NCBI RefSeq assembly: GCF_000381525.1
Contig: NZ_KB906608.1
Span: 34,693-98,692 of the forward strand
Direction: 5' to 3'
Source of the DNA: Peptostreptococcus anaerobius VPI 4330 = DSM 2949
GTDB taxonomy: Bacteria; Bacillota; Clostridia; Peptostreptococcales; Peptostreptococcaceae
Length of the DNA: 64,000 bases
Shown piece after piece: positions 9,751 to 18,378 of the stretch. Under the pieces are notes generated by a model. It had not been told where the DNA came from. It did not search any database and saw only the letters and a program-made list of their open reading frames with translations. The position numbers were made by a program, and so were the translations under genes. The first letter of the stretch is position 1, and every line of letters begins with the position of its first letter.

Positions 9751-10663
9751 ACTAGGTAAAAAATTGGTCCTAGTAGGCCTTGTTTCACTACTTAGTATCG
9801 TATTTACTGCCTGTGTTGACCAGCATCCTGGTGGCAAGGATGGTCAGATAGAGTCTCTTAGCCAGATACCTCAGATAGATAATCCAAGGATAATAGCTAC
9901 ATCTCCTGCTACAGTGGAGATCATGGATGGGCTAGATGTTGATTTGGTTGGGGTGCCAGACAGTAAAATCTCCAAATTGCCCAAGAGATATGATTCAGCT
10001 ACCAAAGTGGGTATGGCTATGTCACCGGACATGGAGATTGTAAAGGGATTAAATCCAGACTGGGTATTTAGCCCGGTCAGCCTCGTGAGTGACCTACAAC
10101 CTAAATATAAGAATGCTGGACTTAGGTATGGTTTCTTAAACCTAAACAATATACCAGGTATGTACAAGTCCATATCTGACCTTGGTGTAGTTCTTAATAG
10201 GCAGTCAGAGGCTGAGAAGATGGTAAAAGAATACGAAGATTTTATGAAGGAATACAAGGAGCGTCACAAGGACAAGAAGAAATTAAAAGTTTTAGTTCTT
10301 ATGGGATTGCCGGGATCCTATGTAGTTGCAACAAATCAATCATATGTAGGATCACTGGTAGAACTTGCAGGAGGTCAAAATGTATTTGAATCAGATACAG
10401 ACCAGTTTATAAATATATCTACAGAGGATATGTTGAAGAAAAACCCTGACCTTATATTGAGAACCGCTCATGCCATGCCTCAAGAAGTCATGAAGATGTT
10501 TTTGGATGAATTTAAAACAAATGACATATGGTCGCACTTTGAGGCTGTCAAAAAAGATAGGGTATATGACTTAGACTACAAGAAGTTTGGTATGTCTGCC
10601 AAGTTTAACTACCCTGATGCCCTTGAAGACCTAGACAAAATTTTTTATGGGGGTGATAAATAG
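9743..10663 (+). CDS. htsA: Heme ABC transporter substrate-binding lipoprotein (HtsA/IsdE-like)
   Basis: 306 residues, class III (helical-backbone) binding protein. The lipobox FTAC places the lipidated cysteine at residue 24. The sequence follows S. aureus IsdE closely, as I remember it: LPKRY, the MSPDMEIVK segment, VLVLMGLPGSYVVAT, and LRTAHAMPQEVMKMF. The IsdE/HtsA axial ligands Met and His align with Met93 (VGMAMSP) and His243 (TAHAMP), both present. It should receive heme from the Shp-like protein and deliver it to the permease. It overlaps the preceding gene by 8 bp and the following by 1 bp. Confidence 0.88.
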   Translation: MTRLGKKLVLVGLVSLLSIVFTACVDQHPGGKDGQIESLSQIPQIDNPRIIATSPATVEIMDGLDVDLVGVPDSKISKLPKRYDSATKVGMAMSPDMEIVKGLNPDWVFSPVSLVSDLQPKYKNAGLRYGFLNLNNIPGMYKSISDLGVVLNRQSEAEKMVKEYEDFMKEYKERHKDKKKLKVLVLMGLPGSYVVATNQSYVGSLVELAGGQNVFESDTDQFINISTEDMLKKNPDLILRTAHAMPQEVMKMFLDEFKTNDIWSHFEAVKKDRVYDLDYKKFGMSAKFNYPDALEDLDKIFYGGDK

Positions 10664-11727
10664 TGGAGTGGTCTAATTTTAAAAATGGATTACTTAGAAA
10701 GATATTAGACAAGGATACAAGAGGTTATGCTGTAAATACAAGGAAAAAGACAGTGGTGTTTTTAACAACTTCTGTTTTATTGATACTATTGTTTTTTATA
10801 GCTATTAGAACAGGTAGCATAGATATAAGTTTTTCTAAGCTGATGTCAGGTCTTTTTGTAAAGAGAAATCCTGATGTTGCTACAATTTGGGACCTAAGAT
10901 TTCCTAGAGTAATAATAGCTATGTTAGCAGGGGCTGCTATATCAACATCTGGAGCCCTTTTGCAGTCAGTGATGAAAAATCCTCTGACAGACCCAGGTAT
11001 AATCGGTATATCATCAGCAGCATCCTTTGTTGCAGTGATAATAAGTTCATTCTTCCCAGCTATGTATTTTTCAATACCTTTTTTTGCTGTTCTTGGAGGA
11101 CTTGCTGCCTACTTGTTGATATACCTTCTAGCTTGGGATGGTGGAGCCAACCCAGTGAAATTGATACTTGTGGGTGTTGCCCTTAATATGACTTTTTCAG
11201 GCCTGTCTGAATTTTGTAAGGCTTCAGTTGGCAAGGGGGCGAGCCTGTCTAGAGTCCAATCTATAGTAGAGGGCAATATAGCCCAGAAAACATGGGCAGA
11301 TGTAAATCTCCTATTCTGGTATGTCTTGATAGGACTTATAGTTGCATTTCTGCTTGCTAAAAAGTGCAATGTCCTATCTCTTGAAGATAAAACTGCAAGG
11401 GGTCTTGGTGTGAATGTCGATAGGGATAGATTTATAGTTGCGATTGTGGCAATAGTTATAGTAAGTATATCTACAGCCACAGTTGGTGTAATAGGCTTTT
11501 TGGGGCTTATTGTCCCTCATATAGCCAAGTTATTGGTTGGTAGTGACCACAAGGTTAAACTACCATATACAATGCTCTTGGGTGCAGTTATGCTCTTACT
11601 ATCCGATACAGTAGGTAGGGCTATGTTTGCCCCATATGAAATACCTGCAGCAATTATATGTGCTGTAGTAGGTGGTCCATTCTTTATACTATTACTTAGA
11701 AGAGGGGGAGATAGTTTTGGAAGTTAA
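10663..11727 (+). CDS. htsB: Heme ABC transporter permease (FecCD family)
   Basis: 354 residues, polytopic, FecCD/BtuC-type permease. It moves heme across the membrane with the adjacent binding protein and ATPase. Family signatures include RFPRVIIAMLAGAAISTSGALLQ near residue 75, NPLTDPGIIGISS, and GVIGFLGLIVPHIAK near 275. The start is GTG inside TAGTG, overlapping the previous stop by one base and preceded by GGGGGTG, so translation is coupled. The length is usual for the family. Confidence 0.9.
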   Translation: MEWSNFKNGLLRKILDKDTRGYAVNTRKKTVVFLTTSVLLILLFFIAIRTGSIDISFSKLMSGLFVKRNPDVATIWDLRFPRVIIAMLAGAAISTSGALLQSVMKNPLTDPGIIGISSAASFVAVIISSFFPAMYFSIPFFAVLGGLAAYLLIYLLAWDGGANPVKLILVGVALNMTFSGLSEFCKASVGKGASLSRVQSIVEGNIAQKTWADVNLLFWYVLIGLIVAFLLAKKCNVLSLEDKTARGLGVNVDRDRFIVAIVAIVIVSISTATVGVIGFLGLIVPHIAKLLVGSDHKVKLPYTMLLGAVMLLLSDTVGRAMFAPYEIPAAIICAVVGGPFFILLLRRGGDSFGS

Positions 11728-12481
11728 GAACTTAAGTTTTTCATATTCGAAAAATTCGCCCCTAATCCTAGATGATATATCATTTAAGATATCAGATGGC
11801 AAGATTACAACCATACTTGGACCAAATGGTTGTGGTAAGTCTACTTTATTTTATTTGATGACCAAAAACCTAGAGCCCAAGATAGGGGAAGTGACCCTTG
11901 GCTATAGAAGGATAGATTCTATGACCAATAGGGAGTTTGCAAAAAAGGTGGCTATAGTCCACCAGTACAACAAGGTTGCCAATGATATAACAGTAAGACA
12001 GTTGGTCAGTTACGGACGTACTCCATACCAGGTGATGATGAAGGCTAAGTCTGAAGATGATGAAAAAATGATAGATTGGGCAATGGATGTTACAGACCTT
12101 GGACCCGTTAAGGATAGGACAGTAAACTCGCTATCAGGTGGTCAAAAGCAGAGAGTTTGGATAGCTATGGCTCTGGCTCAGGGTACTAAGATATTATTTT
12201 TGGATGAACCTACAACATACCTTGATATCAAGTACCAGTTGGAGACCCTAAAGTTGATAAGAAACTTAAATAGGGACCTAGGTATTACCATTATAATGGT
12301 CCTACATGATATCAACCAAGCAATGTACTATTCAGATGAAATTATAGGTTTAAAAAATGGTAAGGTCCTTGTAAAGGGGGATGCCAAAGAGGTTATAACA
12401 GAAAAAGTAATAGAGGACTTGTATGGTGTACACCTGAAAATTATTGACCTTGATGGTGAAAAAGTAATAATGAATGTTTAG
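11717..12481 (+). CDS. htsC: Heme ABC transporter ATP-binding protein
   Basis: 254 residues from a TTG start at 11717, chosen because AGGGGGAG lies 7 bases upstream and the reading LEVKNLSFSY matches the normal N-terminus. An upstream GTG at 11672 would add an atypical extension. Walker A GPNGCGKST (~33), signature LSGGQKQR (~133), Walker B ILFLDEPTT and switch His (MVLHD) are all present. It overlaps the permease gene by 11 bp and completes the importer. Confidence 0.9.
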   Translation: MEVKNLSFSYSKNSPLILDDISFKISDGKITTILGPNGCGKSTLFYLMTKNLEPKIGEVTLGYRRIDSMTNREFAKKVAIVHQYNKVANDITVRQLVSYGRTPYQVMMKAKSEDDEKMIDWAMDVTDLGPVKDRTVNSLSGGQKQRVWIAMALAQGTKILFLDEPTTYLDIKYQLETLKLIRNLNRDLGITIIMVLHDINQAMYYSDEIIGLKNGKVLVKGDAKEVITEKVIEDLYGVHLKIIDLDGEKVIMNV

Positions 12482-12490
12482 AAATTAATC

Positions 12491-12560
12491 TTGACAGATA
12501 TCAAGCAATATTGAGGACAAAGATAATTGATTATAAATACAGTATGTATTTACATATAAA
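12491..12560 (+). promoter_or_regulatory. Possible promoter/operator before the NEAT-CWB2 gene
   Basis: The 127-bp gap holds AGATAAT-TG-ATTATAA (12521-12536), an inverted repeat resembling two Fur half-sites with 2-bp spacing. It also has several -10-like AT motifs, such as TATAAA at 12532. I cannot fix one promoter. Confidence 0.3.
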
Positions 12561-12608
12561 AGAATTTAAAATATTAATGTATAGTTAACAAAATTGGGAG
12601 GTAGAACT

Positions 12609-14084
12609 ATGAATAAGAATTTTAAGACAATTATGTGTGCTACAATGGCAGTGGCTTCAGCTACTAGTGTGGCTGGTTTTGCAGGTAATATAAGCGCAGA
12701 TGAAGTTGCAAATGCAGCTGTAGAATATAGCGTGCCTGTTTATCTAAAGCATGCAAATGAAGATAAGAAATCCATGGGTAACAAGGCTATTGTTGGAAAT
12801 GCCAAGGTTATTGAAAAAGATGGAAAGTCTACTATATACATACAAGTAAAGGGTCTTAGCTTTATGGGAATGTTTGGTCACCTATGGGGCATGAACGTAT
12901 ATGAATCAGGTTTTGATAGTTCTACTAAGCCAGCTATAGTAGAAAAGATGGTAAAAGACAAGGGACTAGATGGTAAGGATAGAGACTTCCCAAGCATAAT
13001 TAAGATAGAGAGAAATGCTCAGAAGGAAGATTCAATATACATAAATGTTGAAGTTGATGCTATGGATGCTATTGCATCAGATGGAGCAAGATCATATGAC
13101 AAGATCAAAAAGGGAGCAGGAACTCAGAAGGCAATAATAAAACTTGACTACTCAAAGGCTAAAAAAGTAGGCGAAGAAAAGCCAAGTACAAATGCCCAGG
13201 TAAGTAGAATAGCTGGTAGCAATAGATTTGCTACTGCTGCAAAAATAAGCGAAAGTACTTATCAGTCAGCTGACACAGTTGTACTTGCAAATGGTAGAAA
13301 AGAAGCAGATGCCCTTGCAGCAGCACCACTAGCAGCACTTAACAAGGCTCCAATCCTACTTACAGAAGCTAATGTGTTAAAGACTGAGGCTGAAAATGAA
13401 ATCAAGAGACTAGGCGCTAAGAATGTAATTATAGCAGGTGGAAATGGGTCTGTATCACCTCAGGTAGAAGCAAAGCTAGTAGCTATGGGTCTAAAGGTAG
13501 AGAGAATTGCAGGAAGCAACAGATATTCTACATCTTTAGCAATCGCCCAGAAAGTTAGGGAAAAGTCTACAAACAAAGACCAGGCAATTCTTGTAAATGG
13601 TAAGCAGTCAGCAGATGCCCTAGCAGTATCATCACTAGCTGTAAAGGATACTACTCCAATAGTTCTTGCTGAAGCCAACAATATACCAGCAGATACACTA
13701 AAGGCCCTAGATTCTTGGTCACTTGCAAGACTTACTGTAGTAGGCGGAACAAACTCTGTTAGTGATTCAGTGAAGTCATCTGTAAAGGCAAAAGAATCTG
13801 TAAGAATAGCAGGTAAGAGTAGATATGCTACATCAGTGGCAGTAGCTAAGGTTGCTTATCCAGAAGCCAAGTCACTTATGGTAGCAAATGGAAAGATAGC
13901 AGCAGATGCCCTAGCAGCTGGTGTTGCTACTTCAAATATGAATAGCCCAATTGTACTTGTAGATGGGGTAAATTCAAATCCTGAACTTAACGCATTTGTA
14001 AAGGCCAACCAGATAGAGAAATTAATATTAGTTGGTGGTCAGACTAGTGTTTCAGATTCAGTAGTTAAAAATATATATAAGTAA
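12609..14084 (+). CDS. Secreted NEAT-domain protein with three CWB2 repeats
   Basis: 491 residues. ATG 12609 is preceded by GGGAGG. Signal peptide (cleavage near NISADE), one NEAT domain (~45-190; KSMGNKA, LSFMGMFGHLWGM, EVDAMDAI), then three CWB2 repeats (~205 to end; RIAGSNRFATA, RIAGSNRYSTS, RIAGKSRYATS). The NEAT is closely related to the last NEAT of the Shr-like receptor (FMGMHGHLWGL). This is probably a small wall-bound heme binder that exchanges heme with the receptor or importer. It lies 127 bp after the importer and may be its own transcript. Confidence 0.87.
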   Translation: MNKNFKTIMCATMAVASATSVAGFAGNISADEVANAAVEYSVPVYLKHANEDKKSMGNKAIVGNAKVIEKDGKSTIYIQVKGLSFMGMFGHLWGMNVYESGFDSSTKPAIVEKMVKDKGLDGKDRDFPSIIKIERNAQKEDSIYINVEVDAMDAIASDGARSYDKIKKGAGTQKAIIKLDYSKAKKVGEEKPSTNAQVSRIAGSNRFATAAKISESTYQSADTVVLANGRKEADALAAAPLAALNKAPILLTEANVLKTEAENEIKRLGAKNVIIAGGNGSVSPQVEAKLVAMGLKVERIAGSNRYSTSLAIAQKVREKSTNKDQAILVNGKQSADALAVSSLAVKDTTPIVLAEANNIPADTLKALDSWSLARLTVVGGTNSVSDSVKSSVKAKESVRIAGKSRYATSVAVAKVAYPEAKSLMVANGKIAADALAAGVATSNMNSPIVLVDGVNSNPELNAFVKANQIEKLILVGGQTSVSDSVVKNIYK

Positions 14085-14190
14085 AAATTCTATATTTTGT
14101 AGGCTATGCACTATAGTGTTATTTATACAATAATTAATAGTATATAAATAGTCATATTAAAAGAATTTATGCTGTACAATAGTTCTTAAG

Positions 14191-14230
14191 TAGTCCCCTG
14201 TGTATTGATTTACAAGGGGATTATTTATTT
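14191..14230 (+). terminator. Terminator of the heme locus
   Basis: TCCCCT (14194-14199) pairs with AGGGGA (14215-14220), extended with a bulge by GTGT and ACA, and is followed by TTATTTATTT. Confidence 0.65.
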
Positions 14231-14330
14231 GGTATACTATTTATGATTATTAGGATAAAATTGTATAACAAATTATTTGGTAAATGGGTTATAATGATAG
14301 AGGGCAGTCAGGGATATTAGGGAGGTAAAA

Positions 14331-15671
14331 ATGATTTCAAATAAAATTCAACAAACACAAACATTGAAACTCAATATATCCAATAATTTGGTGCAATCAC
14401 TTAAGATACTTAACATGGGTAGACAAGAGCTGGAAGAGGAATTAGAGAATTTTTCTCTTTCAAATCCTGTCTTAGATGTTGAAATAAAGAAAGATACAAT
14501 CGACTGGGAGAAATACTTTAAAAACGAAAGAGGGACTATTAGTTACGATAGGAATGAATCTGCCTATCAAGATGACTCAGACTATGATTTTGAGAATATG
14601 ACTACAGACTATGACAGTCTATATGATAGTTTGCATGGCCAAATAAATATTATTAAAATGGATGAGTCAAAGAGGAAAATATGCCACTATTTGGTAGATA
14701 GCCTAGATGATGATGGATACCTAAGAGAAAAAGAGGAGGATCTAGCTAACAAATTTGGTGTAGACAAGTCAATTGTACTGTCTGCTATAAAAATGATACA
14801 CAGTTTAGAGCCAGCAGGTATAGGTGCTAGAAACCTTCAGGAGTGCATTATTCTTCAGTTGAGGGATAGGTATATATTCGACAAGCAGTTGGAGCAAATG
14901 GTCCTAAATGACCTAAACTTAATAGCTAACTCAAATATATCTTATCTGTCATCTCGTTACAAATTTACTAGGGATGAGGTCATGGAATATATCAATATTA
15001 TTAGGTCTTTGGATCCTAGACCAGCTCAAAAATACGCTAGAACAAATATAGTGTATGCCTTTCCTGATGTAATTGTGGAGTACCAGGATGGAGAGCCTAT
15101 GGTAAAGTCATTTAAAGAACGTAACATAAGTTTATCTATAAACCAGTATTACAAGGATCTTCTTTTGACAAGTGATGATGAGGAAGTAAAAAAATACATA
15201 AAAGAGAAGTTGAATTCAGCTAAGAGTATGATAAATGATATTGAAGAAAGAGGTAATACAATAGTATCTATTTCCAATGCTATAATAGAGTTCCAATATG
15301 ATTATTTTAAGAATAATGGAAGGCTAAAGCCTATGACTCAGGCTGATATTGCAGACAAGCTTGATTTACACATATCTACAATCTCAAGAGGGGTAAACGA
15401 CAAATATATGCTGACAAACAAGGGGCTGTTTGAACTAAAGAGGTTCTTTACAGGTGCTTACGAGTCTAGGGATGGTGAGGATATATCTACGGATACTGTA
15501 AAAGATGAGATAAAGACGATAATAGATGGTGAGGACAAGCGTAAACCTTTAAGTGATTCAAAGATAGAGGGTATGCTTAAGGAAAAGGGCTTTGATATAG
15601 CCAGAAGGACTGTATCAAAATACAGGGAAGAGCTAGGTTACCTAAGTTCTTCAAAAAGAAAAAATATATAG
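14331..15671 (+). CDS. rpoN: RNA polymerase sigma-54 factor (RpoN/SigL)
   Basis: 446 residues. The N-terminal activator-interacting region begins QTQTLKLNISNNLVQSLKIL. The core-binding domain is in the middle, and the C-terminal RpoN box ARRTVSKYREELGY is near residue 425. GGAGG precedes the ATG. It directs transcription from -24/-12 promoters with enhancer-binding ATPases, none of which is encoded in the window. In clostridia as I recall them, rpoN commonly sits immediately upstream of cggR. Here about 15.7 kb separates the two. Confidence 0.95.
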   Translation: MISNKIQQTQTLKLNISNNLVQSLKILNMGRQELEEELENFSLSNPVLDVEIKKDTIDWEKYFKNERGTISYDRNESAYQDDSDYDFENMTTDYDSLYDSLHGQINIIKMDESKRKICHYLVDSLDDDGYLREKEEDLANKFGVDKSIVLSAIKMIHSLEPAGIGARNLQECIILQLRDRYIFDKQLEQMVLNDLNLIANSNISYLSSRYKFTRDEVMEYINIIRSLDPRPAQKYARTNIVYAFPDVIVEYQDGEPMVKSFKERNISLSINQYYKDLLLTSDDEEVKKYIKEKLNSAKSMINDIEERGNTIVSISNAIIEFQYDYFKNNGRLKPMTQADIADKLDLHISTISRGVNDKYMLTNKGLFELKRFFTGAYESRDGEDISTDTVKDEIKTIIDGEDKRKPLSDSKIEGMLKEKGFDIARRTVSKYREELGYLSSSKRKNI

Positions 15672-15678
15672 TTTATAA

Positions 15679-15715
15679 AATGGGACATAGCCATGCTTAT
15701 GTCCCATTAATTTTT
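15679..15715 (+). terminator. Terminator after rpoN
   Basis: ATGGGACATA (15680-15689) and TATGTCCCAT (15698-15707) make a perfect 10-bp stem followed by TAATTTTTAT. Confidence 0.85.
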
Positions 15716-15825
15716 ATACGAATACCAACTGAATATATTTACAATAAATTTTAATCGTGATATAATTAAAAAGGGTTAGTTATTTAAAAAACGAACGCTA
15801 TAATAATTGTTTGGAGATAAAGCTT

Positions 15826-16770
15826 ATGAAAAAAACAGGAGCTGTAATAGTAGCGGCTGGATTATCTTCCAGAATGAAGGCATTTAAACCTTCCCTGCCT
15901 TTTGGAGATTCTACAGTAGCCAACCACACAATAACTAAGTTGAAGAAAATGAATATTGACCCGATAACTGTGGTAGTTGGTCACAGGTCTGATGAACTCA
16001 AGAAAAGTATATTCTATGATGATATCAGATATGTTAAAAATGAAAAATACTCACAAACACAGATGTTTGATTCTGTGCTCCTAGGTGTTAACGATGTTAT
16101 GAATTTGTGCGATAGAATTTTGATAATGCCTATGGATCTGCCTGCCATTTTAGAAGAGACATTGAAGAAGGTTTTGAGTATTGATTCTGAATTAGTGAGA
16201 ACTACATTTAATGGTCAACCAGGCCATCCCATCATCGTATCTAATGAATTCGCCAAATCATTAGTTAATTACAGTGGTGTGGACGGCTTGAGAGGGGCCA
16301 TGGAAAACTACGATTCACCTATAACAAATGTTGAAGTGGATGATGAGGCTGTGTATTTTGATATAGATACACCAGAAGAATACCACGAACTAATTGAATG
16401 GAATTATAGGAGGGGAAACGGTTATCCAGTTGGTCCGCAAGTTGAGGTCAAGCTTAAGGCTAGAGAGGTTTTCTTTGATGAAACTGCATGTAGCCTATTG
16501 ATTAATATAGATTTACATAAATCAATACAACAAGCTTGTTCTAGTGTTGGTATTTCATATTCAAAGGGAAGTAAGATTATTAAGGATATTGAGAGAGAGC
16601 TAGGTTTTCCGGTTGTAGAAAAATGGACTGGGGGAACTGGCGGTGGTGGTTCTTCGCTTACTAGAGAAGGTATAAGACTAGTTGAAAATTACTCGAAGCT
16701 AATGAGTGAGATGCGTCAAGAAATGGAAAAGAAGTACAAAAAATATTTTGCGATGGGATTGAGAGTTTAG
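15826..16770 (+). CDS. MocA/MobA-like nucleotidyltransferase fused to ModE-like HTH
   Basis: 314 residues; ATG 15826 follows TTGGAGAT. Residues 1-185 form an NTP-transferase domain of the MobA/MocA family (VAAGLSSRM, PMDLPA, GQPGHPI, DIDTPEEY), which attaches CMP or GMP to molybdopterin. Residues ~205-300 resemble the ModE N-terminal winged HTH (SYSKGSKIIKDIERELGF, then a Gly-rich wing GGTGGGGSSLTREG). Fusion suggests one protein that both matures the cofactor and senses or regulates molybdenum genes. It opens the molybdenum block and is followed after 6 bp by the phosphatase gene, so an operon is likely. Which dinucleotide cofactor is made cannot be told from sequence. Confidence 0.8.
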   Translation: MKKTGAVIVAAGLSSRMKAFKPSLPFGDSTVANHTITKLKKMNIDPITVVVGHRSDELKKSIFYDDIRYVKNEKYSQTQMFDSVLLGVNDVMNLCDRILIMPMDLPAILEETLKKVLSIDSELVRTTFNGQPGHPIIVSNEFAKSLVNYSGVDGLRGAMENYDSPITNVEVDDEAVYFDIDTPEEYHELIEWNYRRGNGYPVGPQVEVKLKAREVFFDETACSLLINIDLHKSIQQACSSVGISYSKGSKIIKDIERELGFPVVEKWTGGTGGGGSSLTREGIRLVENYSKLMSEMRQEMEKKYKKYFAMGLRV

Positions 16771-16776
16771 TAGCTT

Positions 16777-17343
16777 ATGAGAAAATTATATCTTGTTAGA
16801 CACGCATACCCAGACTTTAAAGATGATATCAAGCTCTGCATTGGTAGGACTGATATAGATATTGGAGAGCGTGGAATAGATGAAAGTAAAAAATTGAGGG
16901 ATTTTTTTTCTAAAAAGGATATATCCTGTATATATTCAAGTCCCTTGACGAGGTGTATTAGCACTTCAAAAATAATTTCTGATGGAAATATAGAAATAAA
17001 AATAGATCCAGGACTCATGGAGATTGACATGGGAGAATGGGAAGGTATTCCCCTAAAGGACATAGTCAAAGAACTAGGAGATGAACCCTTAGGGGGAGAG
17101 AGACGTTTAGACGCCTTAGATAGAATGGAAAATACCCTTTTGAATATAATGAATAATTCTGAGGGAGATGTTATTTGCCTTGCACATGCAGGGGTTAATT
17201 GCGCCTTTGTTGCAAGGGCCACAGGTTCTGATATAAGAACTTCAAGAGCTATTAAGCAGCCATATGCATCATACAACTGTTTTGAGTTTGTTGATGGCGA
17301 ATTTAAGTGTTTGGAAATTGGGGTCGTTCCCAAGGGAGATTAA
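16777..17343 (+). CDS. Histidine phosphatase family protein
   Basis: 188 residues with the phosphoglycerate-mutase-like fold. Catalytic motif LVRHAYPDF at the N-terminus, SPLTRCISTS near 50, MEIDMGEWEG near 80, and the second histidine in CLAHAGVN near 130. Substrate unknown; such genes recur next to xdhC-type genes in anaerobes, and here it sits tightly between the nucleotidyltransferase and xdhC. CobC-like phosphatase is an alternative, but no cobalamin genes are nearby. Confidence 0.8.
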   Translation: MRKLYLVRHAYPDFKDDIKLCIGRTDIDIGERGIDESKKLRDFFSKKDISCIYSSPLTRCISTSKIISDGNIEIKIDPGLMEIDMGEWEGIPLKDIVKELGDEPLGGERRLDALDRMENTLLNIMNNSEGDVICLAHAGVNCAFVARATGSDIRTSRAIKQPYASYNCFEFVDGEFKCLEIGVVPKGD

Positions 17344-17349
17344 GATAAT

Positions 17350-18378
17350 ATGAAGAAGTTTTTTGAGTTGTTAAATGATGAATTGATGGCCGGTAGAGAT
17401 GTTACTATGGTCAGTGTTACTGCTAGTTCTGGCTCAACACCAAGGGGGGCAGGAGCCAGGATGATTGTAGGAGAAAAAGGGAGAATATATGGGACAATTG
17501 GTGGCGGTGCTGTCGAGTACCTATGCCAGCAAAAGGCCCAAGAAGTTCTAAAGACAAAGAAATCTTTTAATGAGAGCTATATGCTTAGACAAAATCAAGT
17601 ACAGGACCTAGGTATGATTTGCGGTGGTGATGTAGCTTGTTTTTTCCAGTATATATCAGGTCAAGACGAAAAGATAAAAGAGATGGTAAAATTCGTTTTG
17701 GATGGATTTGAAAAAGATGAAGATATTTGGATGATAATGGATATAACTGATGGCGATAAACCCTCAATGGGAATTGTAAGGGGAGACGGCAAAAAATCAG
17801 GTGATGAATATCCAAAACAAGTACTAGAACACCTAGATAGAAAATCAAGAAAGTATAAGCTTGATTCAAGTGTGTATTTTATTGAAAAAATCAACCAAAA
17901 TTCGAAGGTATATATATTTGGTGGAGGACACGTAGCCCAACAGCTAGTACCGACACTTCACAGAATTGGATTTAACTGTATAGTCCTTGAAGATAGGGTG
18001 GACTTTTCTAAAAAGGAATTATTCCAAGGAGTAGTATCTACCAGGATAGTCGATATGCAAGACCTGTCTGACCTATGTGAAGAGATAAGCGAGAACGACT
18101 ATATATGTATAATGACTAGGGGCCACAAGGATGACTATATTATCCAGCGTCAAGTCCTAAAGACACCAGCCAGATATATTGGAGTTATAGGTTCTAGGAG
18201 GAAAACTGCGGGAGTAATGGAAAAGCTTAGAAATGACGGTTACAATGACGAGGACTTGGCAAGAATAACAGCACCTATAGGCATTCCTCTAGATGCTGAG
18301 ACTCCAGCAGAGATAGCTATCAGTATTGCAGGACAATTAATAAATGAAAGGGCAAAAGATAGACATGAAGATAATTAA
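17350..18378 (+). CDS. XdhC/CoxI family molybdoenzyme maturation factor
   Basis: 342 residues. An N-terminal XdhC/CoxI domain (ASSGSTPRGAGARMIV, GTIGGGAVE) and a C-terminal Rossmann domain (VYIFGGGHVAQQLVP, near 186; GVIGSRRK near 278) are visible. XdhC proteins bind molybdenum cofactor and insert the sulfurated form into xanthine-dehydrogenase-type enzymes. It starts 6 bp after the phosphatase and overlaps the next gene by 14 bp. Its partner is most likely the hydroxylase at 25-29 kb. Confidence 0.9.
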   Translation: MKKFFELLNDELMAGRDVTMVSVTASSGSTPRGAGARMIVGEKGRIYGTIGGGAVEYLCQQKAQEVLKTKKSFNESYMLRQNQVQDLGMICGGDVACFFQYISGQDEKIKEMVKFVLDGFEKDEDIWMIMDITDGDKPSMGIVRGDGKKSGDEYPKQVLEHLDRKSRKYKLDSSVYFIEKINQNSKVYIFGGGHVAQQLVPTLHRIGFNCIVLEDRVDFSKKELFQGVVSTRIVDMQDLSDLCEEISENDYICIMTRGHKDDYIIQRQVLKTPARYIGVIGSRRKTAGVMEKLRNDGYNDEDLARITAPIGIPLDAETPAEIAISIAGQLINERAKDRHEDN

